DNA from: Salinivibrio proteolyticus
GTDB lineage: Bacteria; Pseudomonadota; Gammaproteobacteria; Enterobacterales; Vibrionaceae
DNA length: 44,994 nt
Direction: 5' to 3'
NCBI RefSeq assembly: GCF_001996165.1
Contig: NZ_MUFP01000013.1
Location: 1 to 44,994, forward strand
Part shown: positions 1 through 8,258 of the stretch, piece by piece
How the letters are laid out: the number at the start of each line of letters is the position of its first letter
Position numbering within the stretch: position 1 is the first letter of the stretch
The notes under the pieces: generated by a model
Databases searched by the model: none
What the model saw: the letters and a program-made list of their open reading frames with translations, nothing else
What the model was told of the DNA's origin: nothing
Made by a program: the position numbers and the translations under genes

Positions 1-72
1 AGGTTTTGGGTTGGACTTAAAATAAGCCAGTTGATTGTGGCGAGAACGAACAGCTTTCTAGATTACCGAATT
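1..72 (+). other. 23S-5S spacer of an rRNA operon
   Basis: The bases before the 5S gene match no gene I recognise and lie where the 23S-5S spacer of an rRNA operon would be. The 23S gene itself should end just before the window. This is inferred from the position relative to the 5S gene. Confidence 0.6.
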
Positions 73-191
73 TGCTTGGCGACCATAGCGCTTTGGACCC
101 ACCTGACTCCATGCCGAACTCAGTAGTGAAACGAAGCAGCGCCGATGGTAGTGTGGGGTCTCCCCATGTGAGAGTAGGACATCGCCAGGCT
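73..191 (+). rRNA. rrf: 5S ribosomal RNA
   Basis: About 119 nt, very close to the E. coli 5S rRNA. Visible blocks include CCACCTGACTCCATGCCGAA, GTAGTGTGGGGTCTCCCCAT and the closing helix formed by TGCTTGGCG at the start and CGCCAGGCT at the end. It is a structural RNA of the large ribosomal subunit. With the tRNA-Asp that follows it forms the distal end of an rRNA operon. Ends are placed by analogy and may be off by one or two bases. Confidence 0.96.
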
Positions 192-249
192 TTGATTACA
201 ATTGATTAAAGCAAAGAGATATAAGTCTTTAGTCATACAGAATTGGTGC

Positions 250-326
250 GGAGTGGTAGTTCAGTTGGTTAGAATACCGGCCTGTCACGCCGGGGGTCGC
301 GGGTTCGAGTCCCGTCCACTCCGCCA
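250..326 (+). tRNA. tRNA-Asp (anticodon GUC)
   Basis: A 77-nt cloverleaf. The acceptor arms GGAGTGG and CCACTCC pair, the D arm reads TAGTTCAGTTGGTTA, the anticodon loop CTGTCAC carries GTC at 284-286, the T arm contains GGTTCGAGTCC, and CCA is encoded. It sits about 60 bp after the 5S gene and before a terminator, so it is probably cotranscribed with the rRNA operon. A distal tRNA-Asp is also found in some E. coli rRNA operons. Confidence 0.97.
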
Positions 327-334
327 CTACTTAG

Positions 335-363
335 AAACCCTAGCTGAAAAGCTGGGGTTTTTT
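335..363 (+). terminator. Rho-independent terminator of the rRNA/tRNA-Asp operon
   Basis: The stem AACCCTAGC / GCTGGGGTT has one T-G wobble and a TGAAAA loop, and is followed by a T-run. It lies 9 bp after tRNA-Asp. A near-identical stem ends the tRNA cluster at 11389-11416. Confidence 0.9.
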
Positions 364-403
364 GCGTTTAAGCACCAGCATCATTGTGTTGGGGCTTTTG
401 TGT

Positions 404-1267
404 TTATCGCATGACATCGAGTAGAGCGTTGAGTAAAGGTTCTTTTGCGCGGGAAGCTTTACAACAAAGGCCTAGTTCGAGAGGTTGCACAATTTCTTGG
501 CGTAATCGCTCAACCTTGTCTTTTACTGGGCTGTTATCAATCACCACATCTGGCGCGACACCAATACCACAGCCCAATGCCACCATACTGACAATCGCCT
601 CATGGCCGGCTATTTGTGCGTAGACGTTTGGCTCGATACCTTTACCGGTCAACCATTGATCAGCGAGTTCGCGCGCTGTCCCTGCTTCGGGCAAGATTAA
701 TGGTGTGAGCTGCCAGTCAATGGCTTGTAGGTCAATGCCACTGCTGGCCATTGCCGGTGCGATAACCGACAAACTGACCGTATCAATCGGTTGAAACACC
801 AAGCTGGATGACAAGCGTTTGGGTTTAGCGGCAATAGCAATATCGGCGCTATTGTCTTGCACCTTCTCTTCTGCTTGAGCGGGGTCGCCGGTTAGCAGTT
901 GTAGCTCGATATTTGGGTATTGTTGACGAAACCGCGCGAGGAGCTCAGGTAAATGGCTATAGCTTGCCGTGACTGAACAAAAGAGCGTGAGCTTACCGCC
1001 GAGCAAAGAGGCATGTTCATTGATACTGGCTTTAGTGGTGTGCCAAAGCTGCAGGATATCGCGTGCGACGGGAAGCAGCGTTTTACCTGCTGGGGTGAGA
1101 TCGACCGCTTTATTGGTGCGAATAAACAGAGGCTGACCAATATCTTCTTCGAGACGTTGGATGATTCGGCTCAGCGCAGAAGGGCTGACGTGCATTGCTT
1201 GTGCGGCTCGGGTATAGCTTTTGGTGTCACAGAGGTGGAGAAAGCCCGTGAGTTGCTTTGCATTCAT
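404..1267 (-). CDS. ilvY: LysR-type transcriptional activator IlvY
   Basis: A 287-residue LysR-family regulator, close to the usual IlvY length of just under 300. The N-terminal winged helix-turn-helix occupies roughly residues 1-60 (motif [20 protein letters not shown]), followed by a linker and a periplasmic-binding-protein-like effector domain. It is transcribed divergently from ilvC across a 132-bp gap, the classic ilvY-ilvC arrangement. In enteric bacteria IlvY activates ilvC when its substrates acetolactate or acetohydroxybutyrate accumulate, and represses itself. The name rests on family features plus this neighbour, and the same inducers are inferred here. The protein is cytoplasmic. 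Confidence 0.9.
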   Translation of the reverse strand: MNAKQLTGFLHLCDTKSYTRAAQAMHVSPSALSRIIQRLEEDIGQPLFIRTNKAVDLTPAGKTLLPVARDILQLWHTTKASINEHASLLGGKLTLFCSVTASYSHLPELLARFRQQYPNIELQLLTGDPAQAEEKVQDNSADIAIAAKPKRLSSSLVFQPIDTVSLSVIAPAMASSGIDLQAIDWQLTPLILPEAGTARELADQWLTGKGIEPNVYAQIAGHEAIVSMVALGCGIGVAPDVVIDNSPVKDKVERLRQEIVQPLELGLCCKASRAKEPLLNALLDVMR

Positions 1268-1277
1268 GATTTTATTG

Positions 1278-1343
1278 TTGCTGTAATTGCAATGTTATGT
1301 TGTGAATATATCACTTTAGGCAATATAGTGGTTAGGGTAGTAT
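1278..1343 (+). promoter_or_regulatory. ilvY-ilvC intergenic control region, candidate IlvY operators and ilvC promoter
   Basis: Two inverted repeats lie between the divergent genes: TTGC-N7-GCAA at 1278-1292, which has the T-N11-A pattern of LysR sites and contains the palindrome ATTGCAAT, and GTGA-N5-TCAC at 1302-1314. A weak ilvC promoter can be drawn as TTTAGG (1315-1320), a 17-bp spacer and TAGTAT (1338-1343). A poor -35 fits activator dependence. Assignment to IlvY is inference from position and family. Confidence 0.5.
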
Positions 1344-1399
1344 CAAAAATACGCGGTGAAAACACACCCAATCACGGATTTGAATCAATGGAGCACCCC

Positions 1400-2887
1400 A
1401 TGGCGAACTACTTTAATACCCTGAATTTGCGTCAACAATTGGAACAATTAGGCGTATGCCGATTTATGGATCGTGATGAATTTGCCACCGAGGCCGAATT
1501 TCTCAACGGTAAAAAAGTGGTGATTGTCGGCTGTGGTGCGCAAGGGCTCAACCAAGGCTTAAACATGCGCGACTCGGGTCTTGATGTGGCTTATGCACTA
1601 CGTCAAGCTGCTATTGATGAAAAACGTCCTTCTTATCAGAACGCGGTCGAAAATGGATTTGAAGTGGGTAGCTACCAAGATTTGATCCCACAGGCAGACT
1701 TGGTGATTAATCTTACGCCAGATAAACAGCACTCCAACGTGGTTGAAACCGTGATGCCATTGATGAAAGAGGGCGCTGCGCTCGGTTACTCACATGGCTT
1801 TAATATTGTCGAAGTCGGTCAGCGTATCCGTGAAGACATTACTGTGGTTATGGTGGCGCCAAAGTGCCCGGGTACCGAGGTACGTGAAGAATACAAACGC
1901 GGCTTTGGTGTTCCGACGCTGATTGCCGTTCACCCAGAAAATGATCCTAAAGGTGAAGGCTTTGAGATTGCGAAAGCATGGGCCGCTGCAACCGGTGGTC
2001 ACCGTGCTGGCGTACTCGCATCCTCATTCGTAGCAGAAGTGAAATCCGATCTGATGGGAGAGCAAACCATCCTGTGTGGCATGCTGCAGGCAGGCTCGGT
2101 CGTTTGCTATGAGAAAATGATCGCAGAGGGCGTTGAGCCAGGTTATGCGGGTAAGCTTATTCAGTACGGCTGGGAAACCATTACGGAAGCGCTGAAGTTC
2201 GGGGGCATCACCCACATGATGGATCGCTTGTCCAACCCAGCGAAAATCAAAGCCTTTGAACTGTCGGAGTCGCTTAAAGAACTGATGCGTCCTCTATATA
2301 ACAAACATATGGATGACATCATTTCTGGCCATTTCTCCGCGACCATGATGGCCGATTGGGAAAACGGCGATAAAGACTTGTTCACATGGCGCGAAGAAAC
2401 GGCACAGACCGCGTTTGAAAACTATCCCGAGTCGGATGTAAGCATCAGTGAGCAAGAGTTCTTTGATAACGGTATTTTGATGGTTGCTATGGTGCGTGCA
2501 GGGGTCGAGCTTGCTTTTGAAGTTATGGTGTCATCCGGCATTATCGAAGAGTCAGCGTATTACGAGTCATTGCATGAATTACCTTTGATTGCCAACACCA
2601 TCGCGCGTAAGCGTCTTTATGAAATGAACGTGGTCATTTCCGATACGGCTGAGTACGGCAACTACTTATTTGCAAACGTCGCGACACCGCTGCTGCGCGA
2701 ACACTTTATGCCAACAGTGGGGGCTGATGTGATTGGTAAAGGACTCGGAGAAGCCTCTAATCAGGTCGACAACGCCACCTTAATCGAGGTCAATGATCGT
2801 ATCCGTAATCACCCGATTGAGTATATCGGCGAGGAATTGCGCGGCTATATGACTGATATGAAGCAAATCGCGATTAATAACCACTAA
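1400..2887 (+). CDS. ilvC: Ketol-acid reductoisomerase (NADP+)
   Basis: A 495-residue class II (long) ketol-acid reductoisomerase. It isomerises and reduces 2-acetolactate or 2-aceto-2-hydroxybutyrate with NADPH and Mg2+, the second common step of valine, isoleucine and leucine synthesis. The Rossmann motif GCGAQG is at residues 44-49, followed by the ALRQ...RPS cofactor region. The duplicated C-terminal knotted domain holds metal-binding acidic residues (for example [10 protein letters not shown] and the later ELAFEVM repeat). The open frame extends upstream into ilvY, but ATG 1400 is preferred because it has a GGAG 7 bp upstream and matches the MANYFNTL start of the family. A terminator follows. 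Confidence 0.97.
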   Translation: MANYFNTLNLRQQLEQLGVCRFMDRDEFATEAEFLNGKKVVIVGCGAQGLNQGLNMRDSGLDVAYALRQAAIDEKRPSYQNAVENGFEVGSYQDLIPQADLVINLTPDKQHSNVVETVMPLMKEGAALGYSHGFNIVEVGQRIREDITVVMVAPKCPGTEVREEYKRGFGVPTLIAVHPENDPKGEGFEIAKAWAAATGGHRAGVLASSFVAEVKSDLMGEQTILCGMLQAGSVVCYEKMIAEGVEPGYAGKLIQYGWETITEALKFGGITHMMDRLSNPAKIKAFELSESLKELMRPLYNKHMDDIISGHFSATMMADWENGDKDLFTWREETAQTAFENYPESDVSISEQEFFDNGILMVAMVRAGVELAFEVMVSSGIIEESAYYESLHELPLIANTIARKRLYEMNVVISDTAEYGNYLFANVATPLLREHFMPTVGADVIGKGLGEASNQVDNATLIEVNDRIRNHPIEYIGEELRGYMTDMKQIAINNH

Positions 2888-2904
2888 CGACACAGTATGA
2901 GATG

Positions 2905-2932
2905 AAAGCCTGGCCAGTGGTCAGGCTTTTTT
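2905..2932. terminator. Bidirectional Rho-independent terminator between ilvC and ubiK
   Basis: An 11-bp stem, AAAGCCTGGCC / GGTCAGGCTTT, with an AGT loop, flanked by a T-run on the + side and by AAAA/TTTT symmetry that also gives a T-run on the - side. The converging genes ilvC and ubiK can share it. Confidence 0.88.
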
Positions 2933-2942
2933 AATGATGAAT

Positions 2943-3203
2943 TTAGGCGTCAGTGTCTTGGTTGAGCTTTTTTTCCATCTCTGCGAGTTTGGCTTCAAGC
3001 TCGGTCAACTTTTGACGGGTGCGTAGTAGCACCTGAGTCTGCACATCAAACTCTTCACGGCTTACCACGTCGAGCTTGGTCAACTGGCCTTGAATGGCTT
3101 GGCGCACACGGCTTTCCATATCCGTGCCTAACTCTTTGACAGGCTGAGGCATGGCGTCGTGAATTTGCTTGGCCACTTGCTCAAGTTTTTTGGGGTCAAA
3201 CAT
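2943..3203 (-). CDS. ubiK: Ubiquinone biosynthesis accessory factor UbiK
   Basis: An 86-residue protein of the UbiK/YqiC (BMFP) family. It has an amphipathic N-terminal half ([20 protein letters not shown]) and a C-terminal coiled coil rich in Leu/Glu/Lys (about residues 50-80, [14 protein letters not shown]). In enteric bacteria UbiK trimerises, binds UbiJ and membrane lipid, and helps the cytosolic ubiquinone-synthesis complex. A start five codons upstream is possible, but the one used here has AAGGAG just upstream. It is a single-gene unit between the ilvC terminator and the end of the efflux operon. Confidence 0.88.
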   Translation of the reverse strand: MFDPKKLEQVAKQIHDAMPQPVKELGTDMESRVRQAIQGQLTKLDVVSREEFDVQTQVLLRTRQKLTELEAKLAEMEKKLNQDTDA

Positions 3204-3273
3204 GGAATACTCCTTCATTAACTGCCTTTATTCTATGTAAATACGGGCAGCTTGTCGAAAGATGACAAAAGAG

Positions 3274-3293
3274 AAAGGGCCCGAAGGCCCTTT
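3274..3293 (-). terminator. UUCG-tetraloop terminator of the vexRAB operon
   Basis: Read on the - strand, AAAGGGCC-TTCG-GGCCCTTT forms a perfect 8-bp stem closed by a C(UUCG)G tetraloop, followed by CTCTTTTG. It starts 3 bp after the vexB stop codon. Confidence 0.82.
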
Positions 3294-3295
3294 AA

Positions 3296-6200
3296 TTAGT
3301 GTGACGCGTGATAGTCTTTATCGAGCTTGTCGAGCTCATCGTCTTCGACAAACACAGGCAGTGGTTTGTGTTTGCTGGCCAGATAGGTGTAAATCACTGG
3401 CAAAACGAATAGGGTAAACAAGGTACCGATAGCAAGACCTGCCACGATCACAATCCCGATGCTAAAGCGTTGCTCGGCACCTGCGCCGGTCGCGAACATC
3501 AGAGGGATCAGGCCAGCAATCATTGCTGCAGTGGTCATTAAGATCGGGCGCAAGCGAATTTTAGCCGCTTCTTTGACCGCATCCATCCGACTGGCTTGAT
3601 GATGCAGCTGCTGCTCTTTGGCCACCTCACAGATCAAAATACCGTGTTTGGTAATCAGACCTATCAAGGTGATCAACCCGACTTGCGAGTAGATATTCAT
3701 CGACGACAGCCCCCATGCGAGTGCAATTAATGCACCACAAATGGCGAGTGGTACAGAGACCAAGATCACCAGTGGGTCGAGCAAGGATTCAAACTGAATC
3801 GCAAGGACCAGATAAATGATCGCTAAGGCGAACAAGAAGGTGGCATAGAGTGCGCTACCTTCTGTGACGTATTGGCGAGATTCACCGAGGTAATCGTGTT
3901 GATAGCCCTTAGGCAACTCTGCAGCTTTGCTTTCAAACCAGTCAACAGCGGTTCCCATGGTCACGCCAGGCGCTGCCACTGCACTGATTGTGGCGGCATT
4001 CAATTGGTTGAAATGCGGCAGTGAACGTGGCTCTGCGGTAATGTCGATATCAATCAGCGAACCGAGTGGAATCGACTCACCATTTGCCGCGCGTACGTAA
4101 TAACCTTCGATAGACTCAGGGTTGAGGCGATATTTACGCTCAACTTGTGGGATCACTTCATAAGAGCGTCCATCAAAGTCGATACGATTCACATAGCCAT
4201 CCGCCATCATGGTGCCAATGGTGGCACCGATGTCTTGCATGGTCACGCCGTAAGAGCCCGCCTTGTCTTTATCAATGCTGATGTTCATGGTGGCCGAGTC
4301 AAAGTTAAGGTTCAGCTCCGAATAGACGAAATTCGGACTTGATTGAACCTCTGACATGATTTCAGCCGTCACTTGATAGAGACTTTCGAAGTTATTCGGC
4401 GTCGTCACCACGAATTGGATTGGCAAGCCAGACGAAGCGCCGGGGAGCTCTGGCATCTCAAAGGTGGTGACCTTCATGCCCGGAATGTCTTTCACTTCCT
4501 CGGCCATGCGCTTCACGACTTCTGACTGGCTGGCGTCACGCTCACTCCATGGCACCAGAGAAGCAATACCAAATGCCTGATTCGACTTAGGTACGCCAGA
4601 AAAGACTTGAGAGAAGGCCACTTCTGGTTGTTCGTCGAGCTTTTGGTTCACTTCTGCCATGGTGTTTTGGATGTAATCCAAGTTTGCGGTCGAGGGGGCA
4701 GTACCCATCATCACGACCACCCCTTTATCCTCTGAAGGCGCAAGCTCGCTGGGGATAAAGCTGAACAGAACTGGCAAGGACGCAAACACGATCACGGCGA
4801 AAGACAAGATCACCGGACGACGTTGCATCACCTTATCCAGCATGCCCGCGTAGCGCTCTGTCATACCGTCTAAGAATCGATGGACCGTCAATTCAAAACG
4901 GCTTGGCTTTGCGTGGGCTTTTAGCATCGATGAACACATCACTGGTGAGAGAGTGAGTGCCACAATCCCAGAGACAAACACGGCCCCGGCAAGTGTAAGC
5001 GCAAACTCCTTAAACAGTGAGCCAGTGATCCCGCCCATCATGGCAATAGGCGCATACACAGCCGCCAATGTCAGTGTCATTGAGATAACCGGCACGGCAA
5101 TTTCCCGCGTACCAATAATGGCCGCGCGGAAAGGTGATTCACCCAGCTTAATATGTCGGTCGATGTTTTCGAGTACCACGATCGCATCGTCAACCACCAA
5201 GCCGATGGCCAATACCATCGCCAGTAGCGTCATCAAGTTCAGCGAGAAGCCAATCATCTCCATGACCAAGGCCACACCAATCAATGACAATGGAATAGTG
5301 ATGATAGGAATGATCACGGCGCGGAATGAGCCCAAGAACAAGGTAATCACCACCAATACGATAATGGCCGCTTCAATGATGGTTTTTACTACCTCATGAA
5401 TGGACTCATTAATCGCTTGGGTGGAGTCATACAGTATGTTCATTTGGATATTGCCCGGCATGTTGCGCTCTATTTCGGGGAGCATTGCAGTCACGTCTTC
5501 GGCAATATCAATGGGGTTGGCGGTAGGCGCAGCATTGACCGCCGCGACCACTGCCTCTGAGCCATTCGCAATGGCGCGGAAGCGATCGTGGCTTTTCTCT
5601 AGCGAGACTTTGGCAATATCCCCAAGGCGCACCACGCGACCCTCTTGGGTCTCGACCACCAAGTTACTGAGCTCCTCTGGGGTCGACACTTGGGTGTCAG
5701 CGCTACCGTTGTAAACCATATAGGTACCGATAGCTTGACCGGTGGCGGATTGGTAGTTATTGGCACTCAGTACCGACATGACATCCGTGGCCGTTAGGTT
5801 AAACCCGGCCATTTTCTGAGGATCCAGCCAAACACGTAGACCGTATTTCACCCCGCCGTATAAGTCGATTTTCGACACCCCATTCACGGTAAACAGCTGA
5901 GGCTTCACGACCCGTTCGAGGTAATCAGTGATCTGGCTTGAATCGAGCTCCGGTGAAGTAAAGCCGATGTACATCACCGCAGTGGTTGAACCCGTCGACA
6001 TCGATACCGAGGGGTCTTCTGCCTCAGTCGGAAGCTGCGCACGTACCGAATTGACCTTGGCAAGAATATCCGCCAGTGCCGCGTTCGGATCTGTGTTTAG
6101 CTTCATGTTGACGGTAATCGTCGAGGTCCCCAGCACCGATTCTGAGGTCATAAAGTCAATATTGTCAGCTTGGGCTACTGCCTGTTCGAGTGGGGTGGTG

Positions 6201-6388
6201 ATAAACCCCTGAATCAAATCAGCACTGGCACCATAGTAGCTGGTTGTGATGGTGACCACGGTATTGGTCATCTCCGGGTATTCCCTGACTTGCATCTTAA
6301 AGAGCGACTGCAAGCCTAGCAGCGCAATCAGTATACTGATTGAGGCTGCCAGTACTGGGCGCCGGATAAAAATATCAGTAAAGCGCAT
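3296..6388 (-). CDS. vexB: RND multidrug efflux transporter, VexB-type inner-membrane subunit
   Basis: A 1030-residue RND (HAE1) pump of the usual length with 12 predicted membrane segments and two large periplasmic loops. The proton relay is intact: Asp400-Asp401 in TM4 (AIGLVVDDAIVVLEN) and a Lys in TM10 (LITKHGILICEVAKE). It exports hydrophobic drugs, detergents or bile-type compounds using the proton gradient, together with the adaptor encoded upstream and an outer-membrane TolC, which is not in this window. A GTG lies one codon upstream, but ATG 6388 has GAGG at good spacing. Between ilvC/ubiK and rep, the regulator-adaptor-pump order matches Vibrio cholerae vexRAB, a bile-resistance pump. 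The symbol rests on that synteny, and the substrates are inferred. Confidence 0.85.
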   Translation of the reverse strand: MRFTDIFIRRPVLAASISILIALLGLQSLFKMQVREYPEMTNTVVTITTSYYGASADLIQGFITTPLEQAVAQADNIDFMTSESVLGTSTITVNMKLNTDPNAALADILAKVNSVRAQLPTEAEDPSVSMSTGSTTAVMYIGFTSPELDSSQITDYLERVVKPQLFTVNGVSKIDLYGGVKYGLRVWLDPQKMAGFNLTATDVMSVLSANNYQSATGQAIGTYMVYNGSADTQVSTPEELSNLVVETQEGRVVRLGDIAKVSLEKSHDRFRAIANGSEAVVAAVNAAPTANPIDIAEDVTAMLPEIERNMPGNIQMNILYDSTQAINESIHEVVKTIIEAAIIVLVVITLFLGSFRAVIIPIITIPLSLIGVALVMEMIGFSLNLMTLLAMVLAIGLVVDDAIVVLENIDRHIKLGESPFRAAIIGTREIAVPVISMTLTLAAVYAPIAMMGGITGSLFKEFALTLAGAVFVSGIVALTLSPVMCSSMLKAHAKPSRFELTVHRFLDGMTERYAGMLDKVMQRRPVILSFAVIVFASLPVLFSFIPSELAPSEDKGVVVMMGTAPSTANLDYIQNTMAEVNQKLDEQPEVAFSQVFSGVPKSNQAFGIASLVPWSERDASQSEVVKRMAEEVKDIPGMKVTTFEMPELPGASSGLPIQFVVTTPNNFESLYQVTAEIMSEVQSSPNFVYSELNLNFDSATMNISIDKDKAGSYGVTMQDIGATIGTMMADGYVNRIDFDGRSYEVIPQVERKYRLNPESIEGYYVRAANGESIPLGSLIDIDITAEPRSLPHFNQLNAATISAVAAPGVTMGTAVDWFESKAAELPKGYQHDYLGESRQYVTEGSALYATFLFALAIIYLVLAIQFESLLDPLVILVSVPLAICGALIALAWGLSSMNIYSQVGLITLIGLITKHGILICEVAKEQQLHHQASRMDAVKEAAKIRLRPILMTTAAMIAGLIPLMFATGAGAEQRFSIGIVIVAGLAIGTLFTLFVLPVIYTYLASKHKPLPVFVEDDELDKLDKDYHASH

Positions 6389-6400
6389 CACATCCTCGTC

Positions 6401-7507
6401 TTACAATTGAGGTAATTGTTCTGGTGGTGTGAGAGCGTCATTTTCGACGATTTTCACTTTTGAACCGTTGCTCAAGCGCACTTGGCCGGACGTTACCACG
6501 AGATCGCCAGGTGCGAGACCATCGATGATTCGGACTTGGTGGCCACGACGCTCGCCCACTTTAAGCACTTGCTGATAAGCACGCTTTTCGCCATCTTCTT
6601 CACGGATCACGTAAACACTTTCGCCATACAAAGTGAAGTTAATCGCGGTTTGGTCAATCACGATTTGATCTTCAATGGTGGGCAAAATGATGTCTGCACG
6701 GGCAAACATTCCTGAGCGCAGTTGCCCATCGTTATTGGGAATGTTGGCTTCCACTTTAATCAGGCCGCTTTGACTGTTGACGGCTGGCTCGATAGCACTA
6801 ATTGAGCCGATAAACTCCATTTCTGGATACGCATCAACGGTGATACGCAGTGGCTGACTGAGACGGATTTTAGCAATGTCCGTTTGTGGCACGGTAAAGC
6901 GAAGCTTCATTACAGAGGTATCTTCTAAACGAGCAATATCGGTACCTGGCTGCAAATATTCACCCATGAAGACATTACGCAAACCAATGACCCCATCAAA
7001 CGGCGCTTGGAGGTTACGACGGGCGATGGTGGCTTTCAGCGCCGTGATATCCGCTTGTAACGAACGATAATTCGCCTCGGCTTCATCGAGTGCTTCTTTG
7101 GAAATGGATCCTTTGGCAAACAGACCCTGGTAGCGTTTAAATTTCGCTTCCGCAGCAGGCAGGCGCGCTTGGGTGCTGGCGAGGTTGGCTTTTTCAACAC
7201 TGGAGTCAAGTTCCACCAAATTTTGACCCCGTTCGACGGTTTGGCCTGATTCGAAATTGATCACATCGACGACCCCAGCAATCTGCGTGGTCAGGGTGAT
7301 CCCTTGATTTGGCTCGATAAAACCAATTGCGTCGATGGTGGGGGTCCATGGCTCAGCGTCAACCGCCAAGGCCGTGACCGGATGGGTTGGTTCCGGCATA
7401 CTTGCCATGTATTCCGCTATCTTTTGCTGCTTGAACAGGTTAAAGCCAATCACACTGCCAAACAGCAGCAGTGCAAGGATCAGCATGACAAAAAACCATT
7501 TTTTCAT
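6401..7507 (-). CDS. vexA: RND efflux periplasmic adaptor (membrane fusion protein), VexA-type
   Basis: A 368-residue membrane-fusion protein. The N-terminal membrane anchor (residues 4-24, FFVMLILALLLFGSVIGF) carries no lipobox, so it is held by a transmembrane segment. Then come a lipoyl half-domain (GVVDVINFESGQTVERGQ), an alpha-helical hairpin (about residues 100-165), the second lipoyl half (LQAPFDGVIGLRNVFMGEYL), and beta-barrel and membrane-proximal domains. It bridges the pump to the outer-membrane channel. It starts 21 bp after vexR and ends 12 bp before vexB, so all three are one operon. The start has GGAG 9 bp upstream. Confidence 0.87.
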   Translation of the reverse strand: MKKWFFVMLILALLLFGSVIGFNLFKQQKIAEYMASMPEPTHPVTALAVDAEPWTPTIDAIGFIEPNQGITLTTQIAGVVDVINFESGQTVERGQNLVELDSSVEKANLASTQARLPAAEAKFKRYQGLFAKGSISKEALDEAEANYRSLQADITALKATIARRNLQAPFDGVIGLRNVFMGEYLQPGTDIARLEDTSVMKLRFTVPQTDIAKIRLSQPLRITVDAYPEMEFIGSISAIEPAVNSQSGLIKVEANIPNNDGQLRSGMFARADIILPTIEDQIVIDQTAINFTLYGESVYVIREEDGEKRAYQQVLKVGERRGHQVRIIDGLAPGDLVVTSGQVRLSNGSKVKIVENDALTPPEQLPQL

Positions 7508-7528
7508 CGAAGTTAGCTCCGAACGTCG

Positions 7529-8089
7529 TTAGTGAAGAGAAATTGCATCCCAGCAAGCGTGAATTGCATCTGCGATAGCATCATCGCTCAGGGTTATAAC
7601 ACCCCTAACCTGTTTGCGAGCTAAACAAACCGCCGGTTCTAGCCCGAGAGCGATCAAAACTTCATCGTTCATGGGTTTGAATAGCCCTTGGTCTTTACCT
7701 TGTTGAATCACATGATAAAGATCAGCAAATGCAATGCGTTCCTGCTGAGTGTGTGCATGGTCATCACGTGGTAGTGCTTCGAACTGATCACGTGATAACA
7801 GGAGATGGTCGCGCTGTAACATCATGTGCCACGTATTGCGCCATAGGCGTTCAAATTGGTCGCGCAGTGTTGGTTCATCCTTAACCCCATGTTGAATGTG
7901 TGTCGCGCATTGCATCATCAGATGCGCCGATAATTGACGGAGTAAGTCATCCTTGTCATCGAAATAGCGATAAATGGTGCCAGCTGCTACGCCAGCATGC
8001 TTGGCGACTTGCTGCATCGAGACTTTATCGAGCCCACGTGTCGCAATGAGTTGCTCAGTGGCTGACAAAATTTGGGTGCGTTTATCCAT
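7529..8089 (-). CDS. vexR: TetR-family regulator of the efflux operon, VexR-type
   Basis: About 186 residues. The N-terminal helix-turn-helix is typical of TetR (VSMQQVAKHAGVAAGTIYRYF), followed by an all-helical ligand-binding domain. The frame is open upstream to 8362, but that part overlaps rep on the other strand, and the TetR domain starts at Met 8089, with an alternative Met at 8098. Neither has a good Shine-Dalgarno. The gene begins about 20-40 bp after its promoter and an 18-bp palindrome, so it very likely controls its own operon. In V. cholerae VexR acts on vexRAB. Whether it represses or activates here cannot be told from sequence. Confidence 0.85.
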   Translation of the reverse strand: MDKRTQILSATEQLIATRGLDKVSMQQVAKHAGVAAGTIYRYFDDKDDLLRQLSAHLMMQCATHIQHGVKDEPTLRDQFERLWRNTWHMMLQRDHLLLSRDQFEALPRDDHAHTQQERIAFADLYHVIQQGKDQGLFKPMNDEVLIALGLEPAVCLARKQVRGVITLSDDAIADAIHACWDAISLH

Positions 8090-8109
8090 ACTGTGCATGG
8101 TATCAATAG

Positions 8110-8156
8110 TGAATGAACGTTCATTCATTTTAGTCGGTTTTTTGCACGAATGACAA
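8110..8156 (-). promoter_or_regulatory. vexRAB promoter with 18-bp perfect palindromic operator
   Basis: On the - strand a strong sigma70 promoter reads TTGTCA (8156-8151), an 18-bp spacer and TAAAAT (8132-8127). The perfect palindrome TGAATGAACGTTCATTCA (8110-8127) begins on the last base of the -10 box and covers the start point. An operator placed like this would block RNA polymerase when bound. Its binding by VexR is inferred from adjacency and from the palindromic half-sites usual for TetR proteins. Confidence 0.8.
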
Positions 8157-8198
8157 GGGCAAAGTGTAGTCAATCTTTGCGACAATCGCGCGGTAAGA

Positions 8199-8226
8199 TA
8201 GACATGTGAGTGTTTCCCTCTACAAT
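8199..8226 (+). promoter_or_regulatory. Candidate rep promoter
   Basis: TAGACA (8199-8204), a 16-bp spacer and TACAAT (8221-8226), each 5 of 6 to the sigma70 consensus, about 32 bp before the rep start codon. The AAAGAGGCG ribosome site lies further downstream. Confidence 0.5.
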
Positions 8227-8258
8227 GCCAACTCAGGTTAAAAAGAGGCGTTGTCACC

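Noticed and set aside
1013-1399. N-terminal extension of the ilvC frame by 129 codons
   Set aside because: It lies antisense inside ilvY and the intergenic region, has no family match, and ATG 1400 has a proper ribosome site and the conserved IlvC start.
4953-6212. Several long frames opposite vexB
   Set aside because: They are antisense to a well-conserved RND pump, have biased Ser/Thr/Ile composition, and show no domain or ribosome site.
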